DNA of 64,000 nucleotides from Modicisalibacter xianhensis. GTDB lineage: Bacteria; Pseudomonadota; Gammaproteobacteria; Pseudomonadales; Halomonadaceae. A program made the position numbers and the translations under genes. The notes below the pieces were generated by a model. That model was not told the origin of the DNA. It saw only the letters and a program-made list of their open reading frames with translations, and made no database searches. The DNA is taken from positions 62,001 to 126,000 of the forward strand of contig NZ_FOPY01000005.1 of NCBI RefSeq assembly GCF_900113605.1, read 5' to 3'. Positions within the stretch are counted from its first letter, which is position 1. Each line of letters starts with the position of its first letter. Below are positions 8,477-17,806 of the stretch, in pieces.

Positions 8477-9484
8477 TCACACGGCCGGCCTGTCTCCAGA
8501 CAGCATATTCATGATCAGCCGAATCATCGTGTCCTTGTTGGACGGATCGGATTCCGCCACCAGCAGGGTGAGCGCTGCCAGGCCGATATCGTTGATTACC
8601 GGCTCGCCCTCTGTGTCCAGCAAGCGCCCGTTGCGATGCAGAAAGTCGACGAACAGAAACGCCGCACTGCGCTTGTTACCGTCAGCGAAGGGATGATTCT
8701 TGACGACGAAATAGAGCAGATGCGCCGCCTTGGACTCGACGCTGGGATAGGCCGGCTCCCCAAACACCGACTGATCCAGATTCCCCAGCAACGCTGCCAA
8801 GCCATCGTTGCGGTCACCGGCAAACAACTCGGTCGCCTCGCCCCGCCCTATTAGCTCTGCCTTCAAGCTTTCCAACGCAGCCCGGGCCTCTTCCAACGAC
8901 GGCAACCGACCACCCGGCTGCGCCTGCGGCTCGCTCAGCAGGCCCTCGTCATAACGTTGCAGCAACAGAAACGTCTGCGCGTACCTCGCTGCAATATCCA
9001 CCAGGCCCCGGCCACCGGGCAGGTCCAGCGCTGGGCTGTGGGCGGCCTTGCGCACCAACGCCATCGCCGCTTCCAGCTCCCGCGCATTGGCTTCGAAGCG
9101 TTGCTGGTGCAGGGTCCAGCCTTGGGTCAGGTGATCGCGCAGGACGCGTGTGGCCCACTGGCGAAAGCGAACCGCGCGCCGAGAATTGACGCGGTAACCC
9201 ACGGAAATGATGGCGTCGAGGTTGTAGTGCCTTCGCAAACGTTTAACTTCTCTCCCGCCTTCGAGTTGAACCTGTAAGAAATTCTTACAAGTTCCCTCTT
9301 CCACCAGTTCCCCTTCCGCGTAGATATTTTTCAAATGCATGGTGATGTTCTGAGGTTTGACCTCAAACAGTTCGGCCATCTGCCGCTGCGTCAGCCAGAC
9401 TGTCTCTTGGCCTTCATCCAAGCGAACATCGACAGCTTTGTCGGCATCTTCGTAGATTAGAACCTGCGCCTGTTCCTGGCTCAT
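8477..9484 (-). CDS. RhuM-Fic/DOC family protein
   Basis: 335 residues. The N-terminal half is the RhuM virulence-protein domain (LTQRQMAELF near residues 31-40, then a SVGYRVNSRRAVRFRQWA block at 94-111). The C-terminal half is a Fic/DOC domain with the core HPFADGNKR at 264-272. Fic enzymes transfer AMP or phosphate to target proteins, while RhuM is poorly understood. This fusion is widespread, often on mobile regions. The start at 9484 drops a 57-residue upstream extension with no family resemblance. No obvious antitoxin gene lies beside it. A ~100-bp fragment of the gene is repeated at 11918-12021. Confidence 0.85.
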   Translation of the reverse strand: MSQEQAQVLIYEDADKAVDVRLDEGQETVWLTQRQMAELFEVKPQNITMHLKNIYAEGELVEEGTCKNFLQVQLEGGREVKRLRRHYNLDAIISVGYRVNSRRAVRFRQWATRVLRDHLTQGWTLHQQRFEANARELEAAMALVRKAAHSPALDLPGGRGLVDIAARYAQTFLLLQRYDEGLLSEPQAQPGGRLPSLEEARAALESLKAELIGRGEATELFAGDRNDGLAALLGNLDQSVFGEPAYPSVESKAAHLLYFVVKNHPFADGNKRSAAFLFVDFLHRNGRLLDTEGEPVINDIGLAALTLLVAESDPSNKDTMIRLIMNMLSGDRPAV

Positions 9485-9616
9485 GTGGCGTGCATTCCGC
9501 TGGGGTCGGGTCTGCCTCGACCTTATCACGCTTCGATTCCCTATCGCCGCCCCTATGCACACAGTCGATGCCACGTCCTCGGGTTCCATGGCACACTGCC
9601 CGTTTTGGGAGGCAGG

Positions 9617-9982
9617 ATGATCGCCAAGCGAGAACGCGGCAAGATGGAGCGGCAACTCGTCGCCTCACTGACCCAGGCCTGCGAGCAGGCCAAGCCCCTG
9701 CTGCCCGGCTTCTGCTGGTTGACCCACCAGGTCGATTACACGCGCTTTCCCGATAGCCTAGTGGTGACCTGGGTATTCGATACCCACGCCAACCTGGCCA
9801 ACGCGCTCAAGGGCGATGCCCGACGCCAAGTCCTCGCCTTGACCGCCGACGCACTGGCGGACGTCGGCCTTGATGGCAATGACGTCTCGCATCATGTGGA
9901 TTTCGACAGCGAAGAAGCGTGTCGGCGGGAGCATGGCGGCGACTGGCAACGCCGACTACGAGCAACAGCCGTGAGGCATTGA
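9617..9982 (+). CDS. Conserved hypothetical protein paired with DUF1289
   Basis: 121-residue soluble protein of unknown function with no signal peptide or membrane segment. The start at 9617 follows GGGAGG at 9607-9612; longer upstream readings overlap the RhuM-Fic gene's upstream region. Its stop is immediately followed by the ATG of the DUF1289 gene, so the two are certainly co-transcribed and probably translationally coupled. The pairing suggests a shared but unknown role. Confidence 0.65.
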   Translation: MIAKRERGKMERQLVASLTQACEQAKPLLPGFCWLTHQVDYTRFPDSLVVTWVFDTHANLANALKGDARRQVLALTADALADVGLDGNDVSHHVDFDSEEACRREHGGDWQRRLRATAVRH

Positions 9983-10159
9983 ATGGCCAAGAAGATTGAA
10001 AGCCCGTGTGTCTCGATCTGCAAGCTCAAGGGCGACCTGTGCATCGGCTGCGGTCGCTCACTGGACGAGATACGCACCTGGAAAAGCATGAAGCGCCCCG
10101 AACGGATGAAGACCCTCAAGCGTGCCGATGAACGCCTGAAAGCCTTGACCTCTCGTTGA
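9983..10159 (+). CDS. DUF1289 family small cysteine-rich protein
   Basis: 58-residue protein MAKKIESPCVSICKLK... with the DUF1289 pattern CVSICKL-N5-CIGCGRSL-N3-RTW. Three of its four cysteines can be read as a small metal or Fe-S site (C9, C13, C20, C23). The function of DUF1289 proteins is unknown. It begins on the base after the upstream stop codon. Downstream lies only a decayed gene fragment. Confidence 0.85.
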   Translation: MAKKIESPCVSICKLKGDLCIGCGRSLDEIRTWKSMKRPERMKTLKRADERLKALTSR

Positions 10160-10181
10160 TGTGGTGCTCATGGAGCATCTC

Positions 10182-10300
10182 ATGGCCTCTCGGCTCTCTA
10201 TCGCCAACAAGAAGTACTCGTCCTGGTTCATAGCCGCTGGGTGCTGATGACCGCCGGTGATATCGCCTTCGAAGAGATCATGCCCCCGTCGCCGACACTA
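10182..10300 (+). pseudogene. Glutathione S-transferase N-terminal remnant
   Basis: The frame from 10182 reads MASRLSIANKKYSSW, the typical start of a bacterial GST (compare IGNKNYSSWSLRPW), then leaves the family and stops at 10247. The expected continuation WVLMTAGDIAFEEI appears in another frame from 10238. At least one indel has therefore broken the gene, and nothing further downstream is recognisable. Between 10300 and 10554 there is no gene, only AT-rich sequence that probably holds the promoter of the next gene. Confidence 0.6.
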
Positions 10301-10554
10301 CCGACTATGGTAACTATCTATGCAGTGCCTCGACGCTTTGGCAGGGGCGCGTTCAGACCCGGCAGCCAGCCACGGAAACAAACTCTTTTCATCGCCATGT
10401 TTCTGAAAAAACACTCGGCATTATTCCTAAAATACAGGATTAAAATCTTAATTATCAGCACCTGGCCGATTTTCTGGGAAGTATTGATAAACTCCTTTGC
10501 ATGACGGCTCTGCCCCCAGCGGAGCATCCCGTATCCACTGGCAAGGAGAACTTC

Positions 10555-11796
10555 ATGGCCCGCAATATCATCGTTCTGGGTGCCGGCGTGGTCGGCGTAT
10601 CCGTGGCCTGGCACCTGGTGCGTCGCGGCCATGACGTCACGCTGGTGGACCGCCGCGAGCCGGGGCTCGAGACCTCCTTCGGCAATGCCGGCATCATCCA
10701 GCGCGAGGCCGTGCGCCCCTACGCCTTCCCCAAGGATATCGGCACCCTGCTGCGGGTGCTGCCCAACCGCCAGGTGGACATCCGCTACCGCCCCACCGGT
10801 ATGATGAGTGCGGCGGGCCCGCTACTGGATTACTGGCTGAACTCGAGTGGTGAGCGCTACGCGCGCATCGTGAACGAGTGGGCATCGCTGATCATGCGCT
10901 GCCAGGAGGCCCACGCGCCGATGATCGAAGCCGCCGGTGCCGAGGCGCTGGTGCGCAAGGGCGGCTGGCTGGAGCTTTACCGCACCCGCAAGGAGTTCGA
11001 GGAACGCCAGCAAGTGGCCCAGGAGAATCACGAGCGCTTTGGGGTCGAGTATGACGTGTTGGACGCCGAGGCGCTCTACGCCAAGGAGCCGCACCTGGGC
11101 AAGGGGCTGATCGGAGCGATCCACTGGACGCAGCCCTGGATGGTCTCGGACCCCGGCGGCCTGGTGCAGGCCTATGCCCGTAGCTTTGCCGAACAGGGCG
11201 GCCAGGTGAAGCAGGCCAGCGTCGAGGACGTGCGCCAGGTGGAGGGTGGCTGGCAGGTCAAGACCAGCGAGGGGGATCTGGAAGCCGAGCAGGTGGTGGT
11301 GGCCATGGGCCCCTGGACCGGCGAACTGCTGGCGAGGCTGGGCATGAAAGTGCCGCTGTTCGTGAAACGCGGCTACCACATGCACTACTCCGCCGAAAAC
11401 GAGGCCAAGCTCAACCACTGGGTGATGGACGCCGAGAAGGGATTCCTGCTCGAACCCATGCGCGCCGGGATTCGCCTGACCACAGGCGCCGAACTGGCCG
11501 ACCTGAACTCGCCGCCCCAGTACAAGCAGCTTGCCGCCGCCGAGAAGGTGGCACGCAAGCTGTTCCCGCTGGGCAAGCGTCGCGACAGTCAGCCCTGGAA
11601 AGGCGCCCGCCCCTGCCTGCCCGACATGAAACCGGTAATCGGCCCGGCCCCCGACAAGGCAGGATTATGGCTCGCCTTCGGCCACGGCCACCAGGGCTTT
11701 ACCCTGGGCCCCGCCACCGGCGAACTGCTCGCCCAGATGATGGATGGCGGAAACCCCGCGGTGGATATGGCCCCGTTCCGCGTTGATCGCTTCTGA
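10555..11796 (+). CDS. FAD-dependent D-amino-acid dehydrogenase-like oxidoreductase
   Basis: 413-residue DAO-family flavoenzyme. The N-terminal Rossmann motif is GAGVVGVSVAWHLVRRG (about residues 8-24) with ETSFGNAG following, typical of DadA-type D-amino-acid dehydrogenases. The C-terminal FAD-contacting block is GLWLAFGHGHQGFTLGP. These enzymes oxidise D-amino acids to 2-oxoacids and pass electrons to the respiratory chain. The start at 10555 follows AAGGAG at 10543-10548. It stands alone among decayed fragments. The exact substrate is not certain, so no gene symbol is given. Confidence 0.85.
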   Translation: MARNIIVLGAGVVGVSVAWHLVRRGHDVTLVDRREPGLETSFGNAGIIQREAVRPYAFPKDIGTLLRVLPNRQVDIRYRPTGMMSAAGPLLDYWLNSSGERYARIVNEWASLIMRCQEAHAPMIEAAGAEALVRKGGWLELYRTRKEFEERQQVAQENHERFGVEYDVLDAEALYAKEPHLGKGLIGAIHWTQPWMVSDPGGLVQAYARSFAEQGGQVKQASVEDVRQVEGGWQVKTSEGDLEAEQVVVAMGPWTGELLARLGMKVPLFVKRGYHMHYSAENEAKLNHWVMDAEKGFLLEPMRAGIRLTTGAELADLNSPPQYKQLAAAEKVARKLFPLGKRRDSQPWKGARPCLPDMKPVIGPAPDKAGLWLAFGHGHQGFTLGPATGELLAQMMDGGNPAVDMAPFRVDRF

Positions 11797-11917
11797 AGGT
11801 GAGTCAGTACGAAAGCGGGCGCCTTTGAGGCGGCCGCTTAGTGCAAATTTTGTTACTGATTTCACTTGACGAAAGAGTCTCCACGCCGCCCTTCTATTTG
11901 GCAACCACCCATTCATG

Positions 11918-12021
11918 CCTTGCGCACCAGCACGATCGCCGCAGCCAACTCCCGTGCGTTGGCTTCGAAGCGCTGCTGGTGCAGAGTCCAGCCTTGAGAA
12001 GATGATCGTGCAGCACACGTG
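11918..12021 (-). pseudogene. Fragment of the RhuM-Fic gene
   Basis: This stretch matches 9046-9150 inside the RhuM-Fic gene, including the segment LHQQRFEANAREL, with scattered substitutions. It joins abruptly at about 12021 to a pirin fragment on the other strand. It has no start and no function as a gene. Confidence 0.85.
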
Positions 12022-12237
12022 CGTCTACACGCATGGGGGCGAGCCATTCTGGCAGGCGGCGAACCTCTTGGAGAGGAGATATGGATCTGGTGGGACTTCG
12101 TTGGGCACAGCAAGGCCGAGATCATCGAGGCCCAGCGAGACTGGGAGAAGGGAGGCGACAGCTTCGGAATGGTCAAAGGCTATGATGGTGAACACCTGAT
12201 GCCACCGCCCTTGCCCTGAAAACTCCAGGCCGAGTAA
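12022..12237 (+). pseudogene. 3' fragment of the second pirin gene
   Basis: The sequence matches the 3' end of the pirin gene from about 7543 to 7750. The block GEEIWIWWDFVGHS is intact, but a Trp codon has become TGA at 12217-12219, before the original stop position. The region just after it, including AGGCCGAGTAAGCAGCC, also matches the intact locus. Confidence 0.88.
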
Positions 12238-12266
12238 GCAGCCTTCCTCGATAGGGGGCCGTACTC

Positions 12267-12825
12267 ATGGCTGATGTCTCGTCAACGTCCTCGTAAGACG
12301 GCAGCGTTACCGTTCGCATTCAGCACCGGGTTCAGCCCGATGCCGTTGAACGTTACGAAACCTGGCTGCGCCACACCATCGACGCTGCCAACCGCTATTG
12401 CGGGCACACCTTTGCGGCCTCGCAAGGCAGCGGGGGCTATAAGATCGCGTTACGCTTCACCAGCGAAGCACAGGGGGAGCGCTGGCATCACTCTGAAGAG
12501 CGCCGTCAGCCCATCGCAGAGATCCAGCCTGCCCTGCAACAGAACGAGACCATGAAGCTCACTCGGGTATCGATTACTGGTTCACCGCACCGGCTGCAGC
12601 CAGCAAATAGCCGGTGCGCTGGAAACAGTGGCTCGTTACCACGGCTGTCATCTAGCCACTCACAATGCTGATCCCCTTTCTTGGATAACCTATCCTTTCC
12701 TTCTTCCCCGCGCTTGATACCTGGGGATACGAAACGGCTTCATTGCCGCGACTATCGTGGCGCTTGTCGTCTACGTTATGATGCTTCGGGTCGTTCGCCT
12801 CGTGGTGGGCTGGATGTTTCGGTAA
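12267..12825 (+). pseudogene. Decayed copy of the monooxygenase-fold membrane protein gene
   Basis: It aligns along its whole length with 7778-8350 but carries small deletions (including the bases for GVHIL), frameshifts, and in-frame stops where the intact gene has AAACAGCCG and ATCTGGCCA (here AAATAGCCG and ATCTAGCCA). It ends at the equivalent stop, 12823-12825. The AT-rich gene begins about 60 bases further on. Confidence 0.9.
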
Positions 12826-12887
12826 ATTGCATAACTATGTTATGGCCTCCTCAAGGAAACAAGGTATTAAATTTAAAGCTAATCATA

Positions 12888-15800
12888 CTATATACTCAGT
12901 GACTCATAGCGCACCCTTTTTCCATCAAAAGATTTTTGTTTTTTATTAACATAACTTTCTAGCTTTTGCTCAATCTCAGCTGTTTCATTAGAGTCAAGTT
13001 TAGATAAAACTGAAAGTCGCTTTCCTACACCGTTCATGGACGTTCCAATAGTAATACCACTATCTTCTGACAACCACCAGCGATCGTGTATTGGAAGCTC
13101 CCAGTCTAAGCTTGCAGCACCTGCAAAAAGCAACTCAATGTCTGGCATCTCGCCAGTGCTTACATTCTCCTCCCAAAAATCTATAATCCCCTCTGAGATA
13201 TCCCCCCCACAAGATGAAGCTATATTATTTTTTTGCTTTATGCTCGTCATTATTCTTATGTTAAAATCAGGATCCTTGCTTATTGCATCACCAATAAACC
13301 GCAAGTCCTCTAATGAAAAATAAGGATCAAAAACAAAAATTTCATAGCCTTTTAGTCCATTAACCCAACACCTCATAAACTCGATTGCTTTTTCCGTCTC
13401 ATCAAACCCAACAACAACACTACCCCTTCCTTCATCTTCAAATGCATTGTTCCTTATTGAAACCTCAAAGTTATATATTTTTGAAAACGAAGAAGAGCAG
13501 ACCTTAAACACTTCAAATATTGGCCTAATAAACTTCTGGGCATTTGCTCTTCCTTGATACTTTTCACCCAGCATATGCACATAATAGCTCAGCAATGGGT
13601 ACATCTCCTCATAGCCATACTCTGATACACCCTTTAAGAAGTTACTAAACTTATTGGTTTTCACGGGAGGATGGTTTGAGGCATTCAGCTTCCCTAAAAG
13701 TTGCCAAGCGAGGTCTGCATATTTTTCAGAGTAGCAATTACTTCCAATTTCAGAAACTTCAGGATCGAATTTTTTCTTTTCCTCTGCAGTCTTTTTCTTT
13801 TCCCTAATATTCTTTTCAAGTATTTTTTTTCTAGCGGGATCGTCATTATAAACAGCCGATAAGGTATCAGGAAAATCTTCGTCTATACCATAAGCAGCAT
13901 CAATCAGTGATAAACGTTTTTGAGTAAACTCTTCAGTATCTTCATAAGAAGAAATCAAAAAAGCATTTTTTAAACTTTTTTTCGCAAAGTTTTTATCTGT
14001 CCTTTTTGACAACTCAGCCAAGTATTCATACCTACTAAGCCTGTCAAGGAATGATGGTATTGTTTCAACCAACCTGAAAGACGCTTCAAAAGCGTCCTTC
14101 TTGCTTTGAACTAGTGAAGTTGGCATAAACCCAGCAATTTCAGCTATGACAAAAGCGCGGTCAGATATATTCGGGACACTTATGGCCTCTTCCAGCAACT
14201 CCTGCCAAGAAGAAGAATTTTTGTTACCCTCTAGGAACAGAACCAACGCCTTTACACATATTGCGTAACCCTCATGCTTAACCCCATGATCTTTAGGAAA
14301 TGAGGCAACATAGCCACCAAACTTACTTAGCAAGCTATTGTTTTGCGCCTCACTTAAAACCCTCTTTTTCTTTAAATTTTTTACAACTCTCGCGACTTCT
14401 CTTAAATGATAGTAAGCCACAGAGTCATCTCTCATCTGAGATATGATATCCAATATACTTTCTACATCTGAGTAAGCAACACTATATTCATAATTTTTTA
14501 CGGCATCAAAAGGATCGCCAAGGATACAATCGAAAAGGAGATACACTAAGCAGCGGCTTAATATCCTATCACTGAAATATATGTCGCTATGCACAACAGG
14601 ATCTATCAAGCCTTTAAAAGAAACCTGATTAAAACTATATATAACAGGAGAAGTGTAATAAACACAAACTGCATACTGAGTAGACTGCTTATCTAGGTTG
14701 TCTAATAGCGGGTATATGTGGCTTTGTATTATTGATTTGGCCTCACTATCTAAACCGCTTTTTTGAAACACTGAAACTAGCCGGGCAAGGTGCTTTGCCC
14801 TTCCTACAACACTTGGCATTTTACTTATTTCATCCAAAAGATGAATTGTATCTTCTTCATCTTGAATGCTGTTTTTAACCAAAAAATACATGGTTCTAAT
14901 TTGCAAGTCTATAGATGCAGAATAAGCATGCAATACTTCCTCATTATCGATTACAGCTTCACGCCTTAAATTAATTGCAAAATCAATATAGTTGTCAGAC
15001 AAGCTTTCAGACTTTTTCGATAGGACGCTTGATATCCGAAATGCGTGATCTATTTTTAAGCAGTCCCCGTCTAAGCTAGACCACGCTTGAAACAAGGTTT
15101 CTTCTAGTTTTTTTTCTTGTTCAGGCATACTATACCCTGCCTTATGTATAGCATTAATAATTTTAGAGGAGAACTTGCATATATTTGAATTGCTTTTAGT
15201 CCTTAATGCTAGCTTAATAACCTTCTTGAAGTCGTTCTTTGAGGCCTGTGCACAGGATTCCAAGTAATTGATTAGCAGATCAATACATTCATCTCTGTAT
15301 TGAGGAATTTTTATTTTCCTTATTTCCATGCATAGTTCATCAATAGTTATACCTCTATCGCTTGCCCCTAGGTCATTGCAAAAGTTGCTAAGCACAAATC
15401 CGATAGCCTCAGAACGACGGTATTCAGTATTGATCTTTTTACACCACAACAAAGAATTTTTAAGGTCAAATTCAGATTCAAAAAGAAGTGCTTCCTTTAA
15501 AACATCAAACTGATTAGCAGTATATTCAACCAGATCTAAAAACCATTCTTCTTTTTTATTCTTCAAGGTTTCCTTAAGGCAGCTATCATTAACTTTACTG
15601 CTTAAAAGGCATAGTGCGGCAAGAGCAACCGCCTTGTCTTTTACATTCTCACCAATATATTTATATATATAGCCGTGAGTATAGTTTAATATACCAGCCT
15701 TTTCTTCAAACTCACTAAGATACATAAGGGTTTCCACTAAGTTAATAGTAGGCCCGATTTTTTTTAAAGTTTCTATCTGCGCGCAAATTTTGTTATAAAC

Positions 15801-17759
15801 CGTCTTGGTTTTTACATTAACCTCTAGATAAGGAAGACACCTGCAAATATCTGAGTAAAATGTTGCATTAGCTGAATAGTCCGTGGTTTTTATTGCCAGG
15901 TCAATAACATAATCAATTAAAACATAGTTATTTTCCCGTTGAGGCGAAGATTTTATCCAATTTCTTAGTATAAAAATCTTTTCCCCTGATTTATCTATAT
16001 GCTTCAAACCCTCTATGATCTTTTCAGCTGGTTTACCTTCTTTAAAAAGACGTATTGTCTCTATTGCCTTTCTTTTTTTATCACCAATATTTTTCACATC
16101 TATAAAATCGCTATCAAAAGCATCCGGCTTCTTTTGAAGCGCCTGCATGGTGAATCTAAAAAAAGCATATTCAGACTTATTTTCTCCACCACCCCCCATG
16201 GAGTCAATTTTATTAATTAAAGACATAGCCTTTTCAGAGTCAAACGAAAGAAGGTCAATGGCTATATCTAGAGTTTTCTCTACACCCAAATGCTCCGGAG
16301 ACAGTGTTCTATAAAGATCATCAACCTGAGAACACAAATATTCAGGAAACGGCTTTTCTTTTTCTTTATAATCAGTAGCAATCAGACAAAGCATCTGTAA
16401 GCGCTCTTCATTTGAACTCGCGCTATTGGCCAAATCTAGAGCGGACTTAACATCCTCTTTTACTAACAGGCTTTTTAGTTCACTTTTCAACAATGGCGAA
16501 GTTTTTATGCCGTTTATCAAAGACTTAAGATAACAAAATCTCAACATTTCAACTTCATTGGAACCAGAGTTCATTACCCCCAAAGCAATCTGTCTAGAAA
16601 GATCATTTATACTTTTTGATTCATTTAGAAGAAGTTCAAGATTCTCATTGGAGAGTTGGGAAATTACTGCTTGGGTATCTCCCATTTCCGAATAGTAATC
16701 AGCCAGCGAAGAGAGAGACTCTAAGCTTCTTGGATCTTGACACATCAAATTAGTTATGTGCCTCAAAGAAGAAGCTTTTATTTTCTGCATCTTTTTCTTA
16801 GCAAATTTTAAATACCCGGCTGAACGAAACTTAACTGTTCCATCCTTAGTTTCAAGAAAGCTAATATTTTCTATTTCTTCAAAGCAAGCTTTGCTTAAAG
16901 AAAACTCGTCTAATATTTTAGGTATTTTTATTGGCGTTTTAGCATAAGCAATGACACCTATTAAATACTCATGCTTAAGAATAACTTCATGAGACCTTCT
17001 CCATTCTTCTTCAAAAAGCCCTTCTGTACCCTCTATATCCATTTGCAGAATTTCGTCCGCACTCCCACCTTGCTTTATTATTCTCTCAATGGTTAGCAAT
17101 GTTTCTGGAGTTGCGCTGAATGAATTTATAAGTATCTTTACTTTTTCCTCATCAACTCCTTTAAGAACATACTTAGCTTCTTCTAGTGAAAACAAATCAA
17201 TATTAATTGCTTTGCTTTTTCTCACCGTTACTGAATTTTCGAGCATACCTTTTTTTGCCGAAAACACAAACCCTATGTTCTTCCCACTAAAGGGGAGAAC
17301 TGAAAGTATCTCTTTTACATAACTATCATCTTCGTCAGGAATTTGGTCCAGACCATCTATAACAAAGTAGATCCTTTTCCCATTCTTCTTTAAAAAATAC
17401 TCTACTGTATTGAACGTTCTTATCAATTCCTTTTTGTCAATATTTAAACTTAAAGCTTCATCCTCTTCCCCCATGTAAGCCTTAAGCTGTACAAATATAT
17501 CCCTTACTACTGAGTCCTCATAATAAGAATATTTGCTAATCGGATCGATTACCAATGCAATGCAATCCCCCTCATTTCTTTTAACAAACTCTGCCAGAAC
17601 AGATGTTTTTCCAAATCCTTCCTCACCATAAACGTAAACCACATCAAAGGTCTTAGCATACATCTCCAAAGTATTAATAAGTCCATCTCTTAACACGTGG
17701 CCATCTATGCTTGGGAAAGTATATTTTGAAAATAAAGAAGGAGTTACAATAGCATTCAT
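12888..17759 (-). CDS. Large STAND-like P-loop NTPase with C-terminal PLD-like domain; candidate defence protein
   Basis: 1623 residues, visibly AT-rich and lysine-rich against GC-rich neighbours, so probably acquired. Residues 41-53 hold a Walker A (GEEGFGKTS) and 129-140 a Walker B (YFVIDGLDQI), followed by a sensor-like FVFSAKK near 164-170; this is the order seen in STAND/AAA-like switch ATPases. About 260-1400 is a long, mostly helical, repeat-like middle without transmembrane segments, a likely sensor solenoid. From ~1446 to 1600 there is a PLD-like or MIT-C-terminal-like domain: VFDPYF near 1476, IHDRWW with His1558, then GTSMNGVGKR at 1572-1581. The usual HxK is HDR here, so it may cut nucleic acid, bind lipid or be inactive. 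No N-terminal effector precedes the NTPase, unlike typical Avs proteins. AGGATGG precedes the ATG. No partner gene is present. The defence role is inference. Confidence 0.85.
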   Translation of the reverse strand: MNAIVTPSLFSKYTFPSIDGHVLRDGLINTLEMYAKTFDVVYVYGEEGFGKTSVLAEFVKRNEGDCIALVIDPISKYSYYEDSVVRDIFVQLKAYMGEEDEALSLNIDKKELIRTFNTVEYFLKKNGKRIYFVIDGLDQIPDEDDSYVKEILSVLPFSGKNIGFVFSAKKGMLENSVTVRKSKAINIDLFSLEEAKYVLKGVDEEKVKILINSFSATPETLLTIERIIKQGGSADEILQMDIEGTEGLFEEEWRRSHEVILKHEYLIGVIAYAKTPIKIPKILDEFSLSKACFEEIENISFLETKDGTVKFRSAGYLKFAKKKMQKIKASSLRHITNLMCQDPRSLESLSSLADYYSEMGDTQAVISQLSNENLELLLNESKSINDLSRQIALGVMNSGSNEVEMLRFCYLKSLINGIKTSPLLKSELKSLLVKEDVKSALDLANSASSNEERLQMLCLIATDYKEKEKPFPEYLCSQVDDLYRTLSPEHLGVEKTLDIAIDLLSFDSEKAMSLINKIDSMGGGGENKSEYAFFRFTMQALQKKPDAFDSDFIDVKNIGDKKRKAIETIRLFKEGKPAEKIIEGLKHIDKSGEKIFILRNWIKSSPQRENNYVLIDYVIDLAIKTTDYSANATFYSDICRCLPYLEVNVKTKTVYNKICAQIETLKKIGPTINLVETLMYLSEFEEKAGILNYTHGYIYKYIGENVKDKAVALAALCLLSSKVNDSCLKETLKNKKEEWFLDLVEYTANQFDVLKEALLFESEFDLKNSLLWCKKINTEYRRSEAIGFVLSNFCNDLGASDRGITIDELCMEIRKIKIPQYRDECIDLLINYLESCAQASKNDFKKVIKLALRTKSNSNICKFSSKIINAIHKAGYSMPEQEKKLEETLFQAWSSLDGDCLKIDHAFRISSVLSKKSESLSDNYIDFAINLRREAVIDNEEVLHAYSASIDLQIRTMYFLVKNSIQDEEDTIHLLDEISKMPSVVGRAKHLARLVSVFQKSGLDSEAKSIIQSHIYPLLDNLDKQSTQYAVCVYYTSPVIYSFNQVSFKGLIDPVVHSDIYFSDRILSRCLVYLLFDCILGDPFDAVKNYEYSVAYSDVESILDIISQMRDDSVAYYHLREVARVVKNLKKKRVLSEAQNNSLLSKFGGYVASFPKDHGVKHEGYAICVKALVLFLEGNKNSSSWQELLEEAISVPNISDRAFVIAEIAGFMPTSLVQSKKDAFEASFRLVETIPSFLDRLSRYEYLAELSKRTDKNFAKKSLKNAFLISSYEDTEEFTQKRLSLIDAAYGIDEDFPDTLSAVYNDDPARKKILEKNIREKKKTAEEKKKFDPEVSEIGSNCYSEKYADLAWQLLGKLNASNHPPVKTNKFSNFLKGVSEYGYEEMYPLLSYYVHMLGEKYQGRANAQKFIRPIFEVFKVCSSSFSKIYNFEVSIRNNAFEDEGRGSVVVGFDETEKAIEFMRCWVNGLKGYEIFVFDPYFSLEDLRFIGDAISKDPDFNIRIMTSIKQKNNIASSCGGDISEGIIDFWEENVSTGEMPDIELLFAGAASLDWELPIHDRWWLSEDSGITIGTSMNGVGKRLSVLSKLDSNETAEIEQKLESYVNKKQKSFDGKRVRYESLSI

Positions 17760-17806
17760 TAAACCATCCTGAATTTATATTACCTATTTATAACCAATAG
17801 CTTATG

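Noticed and set aside
10439-10452. ATTAA-AATC-TTAAT dyad upstream of the D-amino-acid dehydrogenase-like gene
   Set aside because: It is short and AT-only in an AT-rich patch; chance cannot be excluded, so it is not listed as an operator.
12826-12900. A second copy of the guaA 3' end (attL/attR) on the far side of the AT-rich gene
   Set aside because: I compared the last ~20 bases of guaA with this area and with the start of the foreign region and saw no duplicate, so no island ends are annotated.
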